A stretch of DNA of 64,000 nucleotides from NCBI RefSeq assembly GCF_902364365.1, contig NZ_CABJDN010000007.1:62001-126000 (forward strand), read 5' to 3'. Shown here one piece after another: positions 34,881 through 44,302 of this stretch. The stretch's first letter is position 1. The number at the start of each line of letters is the position of its first letter. The DNA comes from Bacteroides intestinalis. Its GTDB lineage: Bacteria > Bacteroidota > Bacteroidia > Bacteroidales > Bacteroidaceae. The notes under the pieces are model-generated. The model was given only the letters and a program-made list of their open reading frames with translations, had not been told where the DNA came from and did no database searches. The position numbers and the translations under genes were made by a program.

Positions 34881-35915
34881 TCAATAGTTTACTACACACT
34901 CCACATTCATACCGGCACGCAAGCGCTCCATATCTTCCGGACGGTTACCGGTAGAGAACTCAATGCGGATAGGAATACGTTGTTCCACCTTTACGAAGTT
35001 CCCTGCGGAATTGTCCTGCGGTAGAAGAGAAAAGCTGGCACCCGTAGCGCGGGAAATAGATTTCACAATACCCTTAAAAACAATTCCGGGTACGGCATCC
35101 ACTTCTATTTCTACTGGCTGGCCCTCCCGGATATAGGTAGTCTGAGTTTCTTTGTAATTGGCTACTACCCATCTTTCATTTTCGTCAACAACGTCAACTA
35201 AAGTCTGCCCGGGTTGTATCAACTGCCCTTCCTGAATTTCTTTCCGTCCCGTAGTTCCGTCGCAGGGAGCAAGGATAACGGTATAAGAAAGATTCAGGCG
35301 CGCCAGTTCCAAAGCAGCCTGCGCCAGTTTGATACCTGCATCTGTTTGTTCCAGACGGTGGGTCTGCTCCTGCTTTACTAAAGTTGTAGATTGGCGCTGA
35401 CGAAGCAGAAGTTCATAACGTGCCTTGGATGCTTCGTAATCTGTCTGCACAGCATCGTACTGTTGTTTGGTGACAGCATCCTGTGCCAAAAGGTTTTTAT
35501 ATCGGTGATATTCGCGCTCGGCATTGTCCAGGCGAACTTTAGCTTCCTGTAAACCTGCATCGGATACGGCAATATTATTCTGAGTGGTATGTACCGTGGT
35601 GGCCACTGCATTCTTTCCCGAAATAGCATTCTGAAAATCAGCCTCAGCCTGTGCCAGACGGAAACGGAACTCGGAATCTTCAATCAATGCCAAGGTGTCA
35701 CCTTTGCGCACTTCCTGGTATTCATCGAAATAGATCTTCTTGATAAAGCCTTGCACACGGCTATTGACGGGGACAATCAGCTGTTTTACCTGTGCATTGT
35801 CAGTATAAGCTACGCTGCCGAGGTGGACGAAATGAGAGCATACCCACACCAGCCCGGCAATAAGTAAGAGACTAACCACTACGTTATAAATCAGTTTTTT
35901 CTTTTTGCGTTCCAT
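34881..35915 (-). CDS. HlyD/EmrA-type periplasmic adaptor
   Basis: A 344-aa membrane-fusion protein. An N-terminal membrane anchor (about 10-30) is followed by a split biotinyl-lipoyl domain (VNSRVQGFIKKIYFDEYQEVRKGD; later LSYTVILAPCDGTTGRKEIQEGQLIQPGQ), a long alpha-helical hairpin (about 85-190) that reaches the outer-membrane channel, and a beta-barrel domain. It links the DHA2 exporter to the TolC-like channel, 47 bases downstream of the channel gene. Confidence 0.92.
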   Translation of the reverse strand: MERKKKKLIYNVVVSLLLIAGLVWVCSHFVHLGSVAYTDNAQVKQLIVPVNSRVQGFIKKIYFDEYQEVRKGDTLALIEDSEFRFRLAQAEADFQNAISGKNAVATTVHTTQNNIAVSDAGLQEAKVRLDNAEREYHRYKNLLAQDAVTKQQYDAVQTDYEASKARYELLLRQRQSTTLVKQEQTHRLEQTDAGIKLAQAALELARLNLSYTVILAPCDGTTGRKEIQEGQLIQPGQTLVDVVDENERWVVANYKETQTTYIREGQPVEIEVDAVPGIVFKGIVKSISRATGASFSLLPQDNSAGNFVKVEQRIPIRIEFSTGNRPEDMERLRAGMNVECVVNY

Positions 35916-35962
35916 ATCTTATTTAATTCATTAGTTTTCATTCATATATAATTGCCGACAAT

Positions 35963-37273
35963 TTACAGACATCCCGCTGTCTTCTTCAGCTTATAGAGGT
36001 TGAAAAGTATATTAATCTGTGCATTCACCAATTGCAACTCCGCATTCAACTTAGAATTACTGGCATCCAGCATATCAGTAATCAATGCCAGATCATTCAA
36101 GTAGCGGTTATTCACCACACTGTAATTTTGTGCCGCCAGTTCCAGACTCTTCTCTTGCGTATCACAAATGGTAAAAGCCTCATAAAAACGAATATATGCC
36201 GCCTTCACTTCTGTCCGTACATTCTCCTGTAACAACAAATCGCTCTCCTGTGCACGCTGGGTGGACAGGCGTGCCAGACGGACTTTCTTCCCGGATTTAA
36301 AGGTGGAAGCTATATCGAACTTCAATCCTATGCCCACATACCAGTAATTCAGATTCTTGTTAATAGGCGGTACTTCAATCGTAATGGGGCCGTCCAGTTT
36401 ATCACCGGCAAAGAGAGCTACGGATGGTAAGCGTTCCGCCTTCGCAATCCGTTCATTATATTCTGACTGCTTGATATTCAGTTTCATCTGTTGCAGCACA
36501 GGAGAGCTCAATACTGCCGTCTCCTGCCAATGGGCCTCTTCCGAAGGTTTGGGAAGTCGCCCCAGCAAAGTAGTATCTACAGCAATCACCGTTTCTTCGG
36601 GTAAGCCGAGTACGGTGGTCAACTGATTATTTAAAATGAGGATACTATTCTCAATCTGCGTCAATGCCAGTTCCAGGGATTTCAATTGTAATTCATAACG
36701 AGTGATATCATTTTTCAAAGCCAGTCCCTGCGACTGCTTGGCATTGATATCTTCCACCAGTTTTCGGGTTTGCTCTATATTTTTCCGATATACTTCTGCC
36801 TGATTCTGTAGTTTGTACATCTCCAGATAATTTCCTACCAGCAGGAAGCGGATATCCTGCCTGTTCTTCTCTTTATCCAATTCTGCCAATTGCTGCTGCA
36901 ATTTAGCAATGGCAATCCGGCTTGTGATGGCTCCACCTGCATAGATGACCTGCGAAGCCTCTATTGCAAAGTTATTGCCGAAGTGTGGCATAGCAGCATT
37001 TTCACCGTTTGTAAAATCACGGTCTGCCAACCAGGCATCGCCCAGATAGCTTGCCGAAACGGATACATCAATCGAAGGAAGTTGCGCATTTTTAGCCACC
37101 TTCACCGCCTGCCCGGCTTCCTCTTCTGCTAAACGGAATGTACGGATACTGCGGCTATTGGCATCCGCCATCTCAAACATCTCTTCAATTGTCATCTTCT
37201 GAAAGGTTTGTGCAGATGCAACAGAGATGTTCAGCGCCCAAACAAAGACAAATAATTCTTTTAATCTTTTCAT
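35963..37273 (-). CDS. TolC-family outer-membrane efflux channel
   Basis: A 436-aa outer-membrane factor with a signal peptide (MKRLKELFVFVWALNISVASAQ) and two internally duplicated OEP domains made of long helices (about 30-210 and 235-425). It is first in the efflux operon and divergent from an AraC regulator, which probably controls the operon. A GACCTTTG -7-like sequence reads on the minus strand at 37308-37315. Confidence 0.92.
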   Translation of the reverse strand: MKRLKELFVFVWALNISVASAQTFQKMTIEEMFEMADANSRSIRTFRLAEEEAGQAVKVAKNAQLPSIDVSVSASYLGDAWLADRDFTNGENAAMPHFGNNFAIEASQVIYAGGAITSRIAIAKLQQQLAELDKEKNRQDIRFLLVGNYLEMYKLQNQAEVYRKNIEQTRKLVEDINAKQSQGLALKNDITRYELQLKSLELALTQIENSILILNNQLTTVLGLPEETVIAVDTTLLGRLPKPSEEAHWQETAVLSSPVLQQMKLNIKQSEYNERIAKAERLPSVALFAGDKLDGPITIEVPPINKNLNYWYVGIGLKFDIASTFKSGKKVRLARLSTQRAQESDLLLQENVRTEVKAAYIRFYEAFTICDTQEKSLELAAQNYSVVNNRYLNDLALITDMLDASNSKLNAELQLVNAQINILFNLYKLKKTAGCL

Positions 37274-37366
37274 AATGCCTATTAAATTGTTACCTCAAAA
37301 ACGGCTGCAAAGGTCGGATTAATTCTTTGCTAAAGAGAAATCCGAAATTTGGCAAAGTTGGTTTAA

Positions 37367-37398
37367 TTTGGAGATTTCAAAGGTTTCCGCTACCTTTG
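37367..37398 (+). promoter_or_regulatory. Promoter of the araC-type regulator
   Basis: TTTG (37367-37370), 20-base spacer, TACCTTTG (37391-37398): a consensus Bacteroides promoter ending 23 bases before the ATG. AATTTGG is repeated here (at about 37346 and 37365), a possible regulator site in the shared 147-base divergent region. Confidence 0.65.
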
Positions 37399-37420
37399 TA
37401 CTGCAATAAAATCACCTCCA

Positions 37421-38341
37421 ATGACCTCTTCCATACGTATAAAAAACATCTGTGAACTCCCTATCATCAGTGGTAGCAGAAATGATACACGAAAGAAAAT
37501 CAGTTGTATCACCATTGGCCAACGGGAAGCAGAAGAACAATTTTCATCAGACATTCACTTGGATGCCTTTATTGTCTTATTGGTTTTATCCGGAAAAGGA
37601 CATACGGTAATCAATTACAAGACGTATGATATTCAAGCGGATACCCTCCTACTGCTGTCTTCTGCCCATTTGTTCCATTTTGGAGAATGCAGTGATGATT
37701 TCCAGTGCCAGTGCCTCTTTGTCAGCAAAGCTTTTACAGATGAGATGGATTCCACCGATATGATTTACCGACGGACTAAATATGGCGTACGATTATACAA
37801 CGAACCGGTAGTCCCCCTGGAGCACTCACATGCCGGCTTATTAGCCGAAAGACTGATCAGCATCAATAAGAACATAGACCGGACAGAGCATTTCTATCAC
37901 AAAGAAGTTATCCTGAACCGCCTGTTCGCCTTTTATCTCGATTTAAGCGATATCCTTGAACGAACTAATCTGCCACATACGAATGGTTGCCTGACCCGTT
38001 ATGAAAGTATCATCAAATCATTCATCGAGTTACTGGCAACTCATTATCGCAAAGAGCATAAAGTGGATTTTTACGCCGCCCAACTGAACTTATCCGCCCA
38101 TCACCTGACGCAGATTGTGAAACTCGTAACAGGGCAAAGTGTAAGTGACTTCATTTTTGAAATGTTATTCAGTGAAGCCCGTAACTTGTTAACCCACTCC
38201 AAACTTTCCGTACAAGAAATCGCCACCACCCTCAATTTCTCCGACCAGTCTTCTTTTGGGAAGTTCTTTAAGCGGAAAGCAGGTATATCGCCAGTTGATT
38301 TCAGGAAAGATGTACTGTTTGTAGAGGAGGAAACAAAATAA
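37421..38341 (+). CDS. AraC-family transcriptional regulator
   Basis: A 306-aa regulator with an N-terminal cupin-like effector domain (about 30-130; GKGHTVINYKTYDIQADTLLLLSS) and a C-terminal double helix-turn-helix (about 205-300; LSAHHLTQIVKLVTGQSVSDF, then LSVQEIATTLNFSDQSSFGKFFKRKAGISP). It is transcribed away from the EmrAB-TolC-like operon and is the obvious candidate to regulate it. The ligand is unknown. Confidence 0.92.
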   Translation: MTSSIRIKNICELPIISGSRNDTRKKISCITIGQREAEEQFSSDIHLDAFIVLLVLSGKGHTVINYKTYDIQADTLLLLSSAHLFHFGECSDDFQCQCLFVSKAFTDEMDSTDMIYRRTKYGVRLYNEPVVPLEHSHAGLLAERLISINKNIDRTEHFYHKEVILNRLFAFYLDLSDILERTNLPHTNGCLTRYESIIKSFIELLATHYRKEHKVDFYAAQLNLSAHHLTQIVKLVTGQSVSDFIFEMLFSEARNLLTHSKLSVQEIATTLNFSDQSSFGKFFKRKAGISPVDFRKDVLFVEEETK

Positions 38342-38377
38342 CATTGCATATTATTTACAAATAGTAAATGTTTAAAG

Positions 38378-38465
38378 AAAAGTAATATACTGAACCTAAT
38401 TCAGTCGTATAGTGAATGCCATTCTGTCGTATACTGAACAGGGGACGAAATATCATATTGATAAT
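38378..38465. repeat. Four-unit 22-bp array (array C)
   Basis: Units at 38378, 38400, 38422 and 38444, each 22 bases. Shared core: nGTnnTATACTGAAn at fixed phase. Units 2 and 3 are near-palindromes around CGTAT (TTCAGT / ACTGAA). The core is the reverse complement of the word in array B. It lies 36 bases after the AraC gene. Confidence 0.75.
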
Positions 38466-38610
38466 CAGAAAGTTAAAAAGCGCCTCCGCCATTAATAAAA
38501 CTCAACAAATTATTAAAATATCATTGTGCTTATGGAAAAGTAATGAATAAATAGATACGCGGACGACGCGGACCCATTTAATTCATAACCCGTCCGAAAG
38601 AAAGGAATTT

Positions 38611-38654
38611 CAGTGCAGTTACCCTGAAAATTTGGTGCGGTTGCCCTGAAGTCA
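38611..38654. repeat. Two-unit 22-bp direct repeat (array C2)
   Basis: 38611-38632 and 38633-38654 align without gaps: nnGTGC.GTT.CCCTGAA in both. Different sequence from array C but the same 22-base period, 145 bases further on and just before the aroA promoter. Confidence 0.7.
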
Positions 38655-38688
38655 TGTAAATCAAGTTTCTTTATTCAGATATTTATCG

Positions 38689-38696
38689 TACTTTTG
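38689..38696 (+). promoter_or_regulatory. aroA promoter -7 element
   Basis: TACTTTTG matches the -7 consensus, 42 bases before the aroA ATG; a TTTC near 38667 may act as a weak -33 box. Confidence 0.55.
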
Positions 38697-38738
38697 TAGC
38701 CTGTAAACCAGCTATTACGTTTAAGAAGGAATACAACT

Positions 38739-39989
38739 ATGCGCTATAAACTTTCGGCACCTGCCACCTTGCATACCACTATCCAGCTCCCGGCTTCCAA
38801 GAGTATCAGCAACCGTGCTTTGATATTACATGCTTTAGCACAAGGACATATCACGCCTACCAATCTGAGTGATTGTGACGATACCTGCGTCATGATAAAA
38901 GCCCTGGACGGAAATCCCGAGCATATCGATATTCTTGCTGCCGGAACCGCCATGCGTTTTCTCACGGCTTATCTGAGTGTAACACCCGGCACACGCATCA
39001 TTACAGGTACTGAGCGGATGCAACAACGCCCCATACGTATTCTGGTGGACGCCTTGCGCGAGTTGGGAGCACAAATAGAATATGCCGGAAACGAAGGTTT
39101 CCCTCCCTTGCGTATCACAGGCACAATATTGACGGGCGAAGAAATCAGCCTTGCCGGAAATGTAAGTTCACAATACATATCCGCTTTACTGATGATCGGC
39201 CCTATTCTGAAAAACGGATTAAGGCTGAACCTGACAGGAGAAATCATTTCACGTCCTTATATCAATTTGACTCTGCAATTGATGAAAGAATTCGGTGCAG
39301 ACGCTGCATGGAGTTCCGAAAGCAGTATTACCGTCCGTCCGGGCCAGTACAAAGACATACCTTTCACGGTAGAAAGTGACTGGAGCGGTGCTTCCTACTG
39401 GTATCAAATGGTTGCCCTGAGCCAGGACAGCAAAGAAGAAGCTGCAAAAACAGAAGTAGAACTACTGGGACTTTTCCCACGCAGTTATCAGGGCGACAGC
39501 CGGGGAACAGAGATATTTACCAAACTCGGCGTACGGACTACATATACTGACCGGGGAGTGGTATTAACCAAGATAGGAACTCCCGTTACCCGCTTAAAGG
39601 AAGATTTAGTGGACATACCCGATCTGGCACAAACTTTTGTTGTGACTTGTTGTTTAATGAACATACCTTTCCGCTTCAGCGGATTACAAAGTTTGAAGAT
39701 AAAGGAAACTGATCGTATTCAGGCACTTATCACAGAATTACATAAGTTGGGATATGTGGTGGAGTCGGAACAGGACAGTATATTAATCTGGAACGGTGAA
39801 CGTTGTGAACCGGAAGTCAGTCCCGTGATTGCAACTTACGAAGACCACCGGATGGCGATGGCTTTTGCCCCTGCCTCTCTATTGGTACCATCGATACAGA
39901 TTGCTGAGCCACAAGTGGTTTCCAAGTCTTATCCGGGATATTGGAAAGATTTGAAACAAGCAGGGTTTAGAATTGAAATTGAGGAATAA
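38739..39989 (+). CDS. aroA: 3-phosphoshikimate 1-carboxyvinyltransferase (EPSP synthase)
   Basis: Sixth shikimate-pathway step, joining PEP to shikimate-3-phosphate. At 416 aa it is close to the family length. Visible signatures are LPASKSISNRALILHALA (residues 18-35, substrate-binding Lys/Ser/Arg), LAAGTAMRFLTAYL (about 69-82), and near the C-terminus LKIKETDRIQAL and YEDHRMAMAFAP. It leads a long forward run; the next gene starts 3 bases after the stop. Confidence 0.96.
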   Translation: MRYKLSAPATLHTTIQLPASKSISNRALILHALAQGHITPTNLSDCDDTCVMIKALDGNPEHIDILAAGTAMRFLTAYLSVTPGTRIITGTERMQQRPIRILVDALRELGAQIEYAGNEGFPPLRITGTILTGEEISLAGNVSSQYISALLMIGPILKNGLRLNLTGEIISRPYINLTLQLMKEFGADAAWSSESSITVRPGQYKDIPFTVESDWSGASYWYQMVALSQDSKEEAAKTEVELLGLFPRSYQGDSRGTEIFTKLGVRTTYTDRGVVLTKIGTPVTRLKEDLVDIPDLAQTFVVTCCLMNIPFRFSGLQSLKIKETDRIQALITELHKLGYVVESEQDSILIWNGERCEPEVSPVIATYEDHRMAMAFAPASLLVPSIQIAEPQVVSKSYPGYWKDLKQAGFRIEIEE

Positions 39990-39992
39990 GCT

Positions 39993-40409
39993 ATGTTGAT
40001 ATTAATTATAAGTCTTATTGTACTGGTCTGTATCGCCCTTATGGCAGGATACATCCGTAACCAGCGTCTGCAAAAAAAGATAGAACGCGGAGAACTGGAT
40101 GCCATGCCCGAAGTGAAAGAGGCTGATGCGGAATGTTGTGGACAGCATGAAGTATGCGAGCGGGACAGCCTGTTGGCTGCCGTCAGCAAAAAGATAGAGT
40201 ACTATGATGATGAAGAATTAGACAGATACATTGGCATTGCTCCCGAAGACTACACTCCCGAACAGGAAGATGAGTTCAGGGACGTATTCTATACAATGCA
40301 GGATACCGACGTTGCCGGGTGGGTGCGCAGTCTGCAATTACGGGGAATAGCACTACCGGACAATATCAAGGATGAAATATTTCTGATTATAGGAGAAAGG
40401 AGATCTTAA
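39993..40409 (+). CDS. Small membrane-anchored acidic protein, unknown
   Basis: A 138-aa protein with an N-terminal membrane helix (residues 2-20) and an acidic cytosolic domain (ECCGQHEVCERDSLLAAVSKKIEYYDDEELDRYIG). Cysteine spacing CC....C could bind metal, but this is not established. Homologues are sometimes labelled phospholipase without clear evidence. It is tightly packed between aroA (3 bases) and the permease gene (1 base), so probably coexpressed with both. Confidence 0.82.
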   Translation: MLILIISLIVLVCIALMAGYIRNQRLQKKIERGELDAMPEVKEADAECCGQHEVCERDSLLAAVSKKIEYYDDEELDRYIGIAPEDYTPEQEDEFRDVFYTMQDTDVAGWVRSLQLRGIALPDNIKDEIFLIIGERRS

Positions 40410-40410
40410 A

Positions 40411-41238
40411 GTGGAGCTACTACAATACACCTTCTTTCAACATGCCCTCATCGGCAGTTTACTGGCAAGCATTGTTTGCGGGCTTATCGGTACGTATATC
40501 GTAACGAGACGCTTGGTATTCATCAGTGGCGGACTGACGCACGCTTCTTTCGGAGGCATCGGTCTGGGATTATATACAGGCATTTCTCCCATACTGGCTG
40601 CTGGTGTGTTTGCTGTGCTGTCGGCTTTTGGAGTGGAATGGCTTAGCAAGCGCAATGATATGCGTGAAGATTCAGCTATCGCTGTATTCTGGACGCTGGG
40701 TATGGCACTGGGTATCATGTTTACTTTCCTTTCACCCGGGTTTGCACCCGATCTTTCTGCTTACCTATTTGGCAACATACTAACGATTACATTAGGAGAC
40801 ATCGCCCTGCTGGCGGGACTTGCAGTAATATTAGCCATCTTCTTTGTCCTATATTTGCGCCCGATCATCTATGTTGCTTTCGACCGGGAATTTGCCCGTT
40901 CACAAGGTATTCCCGTACAGATATTCGAATATGTACTGATGATGTTCATTGCATTGACCATTGTTGCATGCCTGCGTATGGTAGGCATCGTGCTGGTTAT
41001 TTCCCTGCTCACCATCCCGCAAATGACTGCGAATCTGTTTACACATCGTTTCCACCGTATTATCTGGTTGTCTATTGGCATCGGTTATCTCAGTTGCCTG
41101 GGCGGATTAATGATATCTTATTATCTGAACGTTCCTTCCGGGGCGGCTATCATCTTCTTTTCCATCATTATATATGTAGTATGTAAGCTGGGAAAGAGTT
41201 TTTATTTATCTTTACGGCAGAAAATGCAGAACCCGTAA
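40411..41238 (+). CDS. Zinc/manganese-type ABC transporter permease (ZnuB-like)
   Basis: A 275-aa integral membrane protein of the ABC-3 family with about 8-9 helices. The N-terminus (FFQHALIGSLLASIVCGLIGTYIVTRRLVFISGGLTHASFGGIGLG) is the family signature. It starts with GTG, one base after the upstream stop, with a strong AGGAGAAAGGAG site. The ATPase and metal-binding protein of such transporters are not in this window, so the partners must be elsewhere. Confidence 0.9.
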   Translation: MELLQYTFFQHALIGSLLASIVCGLIGTYIVTRRLVFISGGLTHASFGGIGLGLYTGISPILAAGVFAVLSAFGVEWLSKRNDMREDSAIAVFWTLGMALGIMFTFLSPGFAPDLSAYLFGNILTITLGDIALLAGLAVILAIFFVLYLRPIIYVAFDREFARSQGIPVQIFEYVLMMFIALTIVACLRMVGIVLVISLLTIPQMTANLFTHRFHRIIWLSIGIGYLSCLGGLMISYYLNVPSGAAIIFFSIIIYVVCKLGKSFYLSLRQKMQNP

Positions 41239-41253
41239 AACCTACTGGTATAG

Positions 41254-44200
41254 TTGAAACGCAAAGCAATCCTCCTCGTTGGCATCTTAGTTACTTTGAT
41301 GCTCGTTGCCGGATGTTCCACCCGAAAGAACACAGCCGGTACACGCTTCTATCATGCCCTAACCACCCGTTATAACGTATACTTCAACGGAAACGAGGCT
41401 TACAAAGCCGGATTGCAGGCACAACAACAAGGGAACAAAGATAACTACATGGAGATGCTCCCCCTCTATCCCATAGGCAATAAAGAGACTACAGGCATCG
41501 GCACTTCCGACTATGAGCGTGCCATTGAGAAAGCACAAAAAGCCATTCGCCAGCATTCCATCAAACGACGCCCTATCCGTAAACCGGGACGGGCTTATAC
41601 GGATGAATACAAGAAATGGCTGGCACGCCGGGAGTTCAATCCTTTCATTAATCGTGCCTGGATGCTATTGGGCAAAGCTCAATATCAGAAGGGAGACTTT
41701 CCGGAAGCGGCCGCAACCTTCTCTTATATTGCACGACTCTATGACGGACAGACGAATATCACTTCTGAAGCTTTAATCTGGTTGTCCCGTTGCTACTCTG
41801 CGCTGGGGTGGCAATATGATGCGGAAGATGCTTTAAACAGGGTAAATAATGACAGCTTGCCACCAGCGCTGGCTGTTCCATATGCTTCGGCCACAGGAAA
41901 TTTCCTATTAGGTAGCCAACGATACAGAGAAGCAATCCCCCATCTCGAAAAGACAGCCAGGAAGGAAAAGAACAAGCAGCAGAAAGCACGATGTTACTAT
42001 CTCCTGGGGCAGACTTATCAAACGCTGCAACAACCGGAACAGGCCTATCAGGCGTACAGCAAGGTAATCCGCCTTAATCCACCGTACGAACTGGCGTTAA
42101 GTGCCCGCATCCGTCAGACGGAAGTGATGCCCACTGCCAATAGTCGTAAGATTACCGGAAAGTTATTGCGCCTCAGCAAGGATGAGAAAAACAAAGAATA
42201 CCTCGATCAGATTTATTATGCATTGGGAAATGTATACCTTGCCGAAAAAGATACGGTACAAGCTCTTGCCGCCTATCACAAGGGAATAGAAAAGAGCACT
42301 CGGAACGGTGTGGAGAAAGGAGTTCTTCAACTTACACTGGGCAATTTGTACTGGCAGCAAGCGCGTTATGCCGAAGCACAAAAAGCCTATGCCGAAGCGA
42401 TAGGATTGATAGACAAAACCCATCGGGAATATGCCACTATCACCAATCGTTCAGAGATCCTGGACGAACTGGTACCACATACCAATGCCATACAGTTACA
42501 GGATAGCTTACAACATCTTGCCAGACTGCCGGAAACAGAGCGAATGGCAGCCATAGAGAAAATCATAGCACAAGTGATAGCCCGGGAAGAAGCTGAACGC
42601 AAAGCTGCAGAAGAAGCTGAACGGGAGGCAAACCGCCAAAAGATGAGGGAAGAAGCAGAAAGTCAATTACCTGCTACTTCAATTATCAGCAGACCGGGAC
42701 AGGAAAATGCAGTCGCTACCCCACAGACCCTCCAACCTTCAATAGGAGGAAAGCAAGACTGGTATTTCTATAACCCTCAACTGGTAGAGCAAGGAAAAGC
42801 TGAATTCCAACGCTTGTGGGGGCGCAGAAAGCTGGAAGATAACTGGCGAAGGAAAAATAAAACAGTAGTTGCACTGGACGATTTTGAAGCGATAGATTAC
42901 AGCGAACCGGAAGAAGGTGTTGCTAAAGAAGACACAATCCATGGCAATCGGGGAAATGAAACTACCGATTCTTCCACTCCCCAGAAAGAAGAAAACGAAA
43001 AGAACACTGCCGACAGCATTGCCGGTGATACTCACCGCCCGGAATACTATCTGGCACAAATTCCGTTGACAGAAGAAGCTATGCAAGCCTCAAACACACT
43101 GTTATCAGAAGCCTTATATGGTGCCGGAATGATTTTCAAGGATCGTATGCAGGATTTCAAACGGGCAGAAGCTGCGTTTGAACGACTGGTACGCCAGTTC
43201 CCTGACTTTGCACAAGCGGATGAAGCATATTATCAGTTATTCCTGACCGAACTGGCTCTAAATTATTATGGAGAACTTCCTGCCCTGCAACGTGCAGAGA
43301 AATATAAGGCCGAACTTATCGCCCGGTTCCCCAAAAGCCGCTATGCCAAGACACTGGCCGACCCGGACTTTGCAGAAAATGCCGTATATGGCAAACAACG
43401 TGAGGACTCCCTCTATGCCCGTGCTTACAAACATTTCCAACTGGGTGATACAACCACTGTGCGTGCAGCCGAACATCTTTCTGCCGAGATATACCCTCTG
43501 GGGCAGCATCGTCCCAAATTTATGTTCCTCAATGCCGTCACTCGGCTACAGGGAGGAGAAACCGATCAGTTCCTTGCTATCCTGAAGGCACTTGTACAGC
43601 AATATCCACAAAATGAAATCACTGATCTGGCTGCCCATATTCTGAAAGGGGTACAGGAAGGACGTCTGCTGGCTCGCGACAGTCATACATTTGGTTCCAT
43701 CTGGCAACGGCGGAATGCTGAACTTGCCGAGGCTGGCAAGTTAACGGGCGATAGTCTGAGTGGTGGCGCTATTCTTCCTCCGGACAGCGCATTCAGTACA
43801 GAGCGCAATACGCCGTTCCTTTTTATCCTGGCTTACGAAGAAGGAAAGGTAAATGAGAACATGCTACTGTTTGAAGTAGCACGCTATAACTTCTCCACTT
43901 TCCTGGTGAAGAACTTCGATCTTGCGTTTGCTCACGAACGAGGTATCGGCATGCTGCAAATCCGACCATTCAGTAACTACGATGAGGCACAACAATACTT
44001 CCGCCGTCTTTATGCCAATCCCGAAATGGCTACACGACTCAGTGGTATGCGTGCCATACTCATATCAGAAGCCAACTACGAACAACTGATTAAACAGTAT
44101 AGTTTCGACGATTACGATACCTTCTACCGTGCACACTTCTCTTCCATACCTGAACCTGAGTTAAAAGGTTACACGCTGGATGAGCCACTACTGAACCTGC

Positions 44201-44286
44201 CAACAGAGGAAGAAGAACGACAGAAAGAAGAAAATCTGCCTACGGAAGAGGATGACCCGGAAAATGGTGTTATCTTTGAGGACTGA
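41254..44286 (+). CDS. porW: TPR-repeat lipoprotein, SprE/PorW-like
   Basis: A 1010-aa lipoprotein. The signal peptide ends in the lipobox LVAGC (cysteine near residue 21). The CSTRKNT start and the FYHALTTRYNVYFNGNEAYKAGL block resemble SprE of Flavobacterium and PorW of Porphyromonas, proteins needed for the type IX secretion machine. TPR repeats cover about 130-400, a Glu/Ala/Arg-rich coiled coil about 435-470, and further TPRs about 600-760. It starts with TTG, 15 bases after the permease stop. The PorX-like gene follows at once. No core type IX genes are in this window, so the role here may differ. The assignment is by resemblance. Confidence 0.65.
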   Translation: MKRKAILLVGILVTLMLVAGCSTRKNTAGTRFYHALTTRYNVYFNGNEAYKAGLQAQQQGNKDNYMEMLPLYPIGNKETTGIGTSDYERAIEKAQKAIRQHSIKRRPIRKPGRAYTDEYKKWLARREFNPFINRAWMLLGKAQYQKGDFPEAAATFSYIARLYDGQTNITSEALIWLSRCYSALGWQYDAEDALNRVNNDSLPPALAVPYASATGNFLLGSQRYREAIPHLEKTARKEKNKQQKARCYYLLGQTYQTLQQPEQAYQAYSKVIRLNPPYELALSARIRQTEVMPTANSRKITGKLLRLSKDEKNKEYLDQIYYALGNVYLAEKDTVQALAAYHKGIEKSTRNGVEKGVLQLTLGNLYWQQARYAEAQKAYAEAIGLIDKTHREYATITNRSEILDELVPHTNAIQLQDSLQHLARLPETERMAAIEKIIAQVIAREEAERKAAEEAEREANRQKMREEAESQLPATSIISRPGQENAVATPQTLQPSIGGKQDWYFYNPQLVEQGKAEFQRLWGRRKLEDNWRRKNKTVVALDDFEAIDYSEPEEGVAKEDTIHGNRGNETTDSSTPQKEENEKNTADSIAGDTHRPEYYLAQIPLTEEAMQASNTLLSEALYGAGMIFKDRMQDFKRAEAAFERLVRQFPDFAQADEAYYQLFLTELALNYYGELPALQRAEKYKAELIARFPKSRYAKTLADPDFAENAVYGKQREDSLYARAYKHFQLGDTTTVRAAEHLSAEIYPLGQHRPKFMFLNAVTRLQGGETDQFLAILKALVQQYPQNEITDLAAHILKGVQEGRLLARDSHTFGSIWQRRNAELAEAGKLTGDSLSGGAILPPDSAFSTERNTPFLFILAYEEGKVNENMLLFEVARYNFSTFLVKNFDLAFAHERGIGMLQIRPFSNYDEAQQYFRRLYANPEMATRLSGMRAILISEANYEQLIKQYSFDDYDTFYRAHFSSIPEPELKGYTLDEPLLNLPTEEEERQKEENLPTEEDDPENGVIFED

Positions 44287-44302
44287 AAAAGTGAGTAGTG
44301 TT

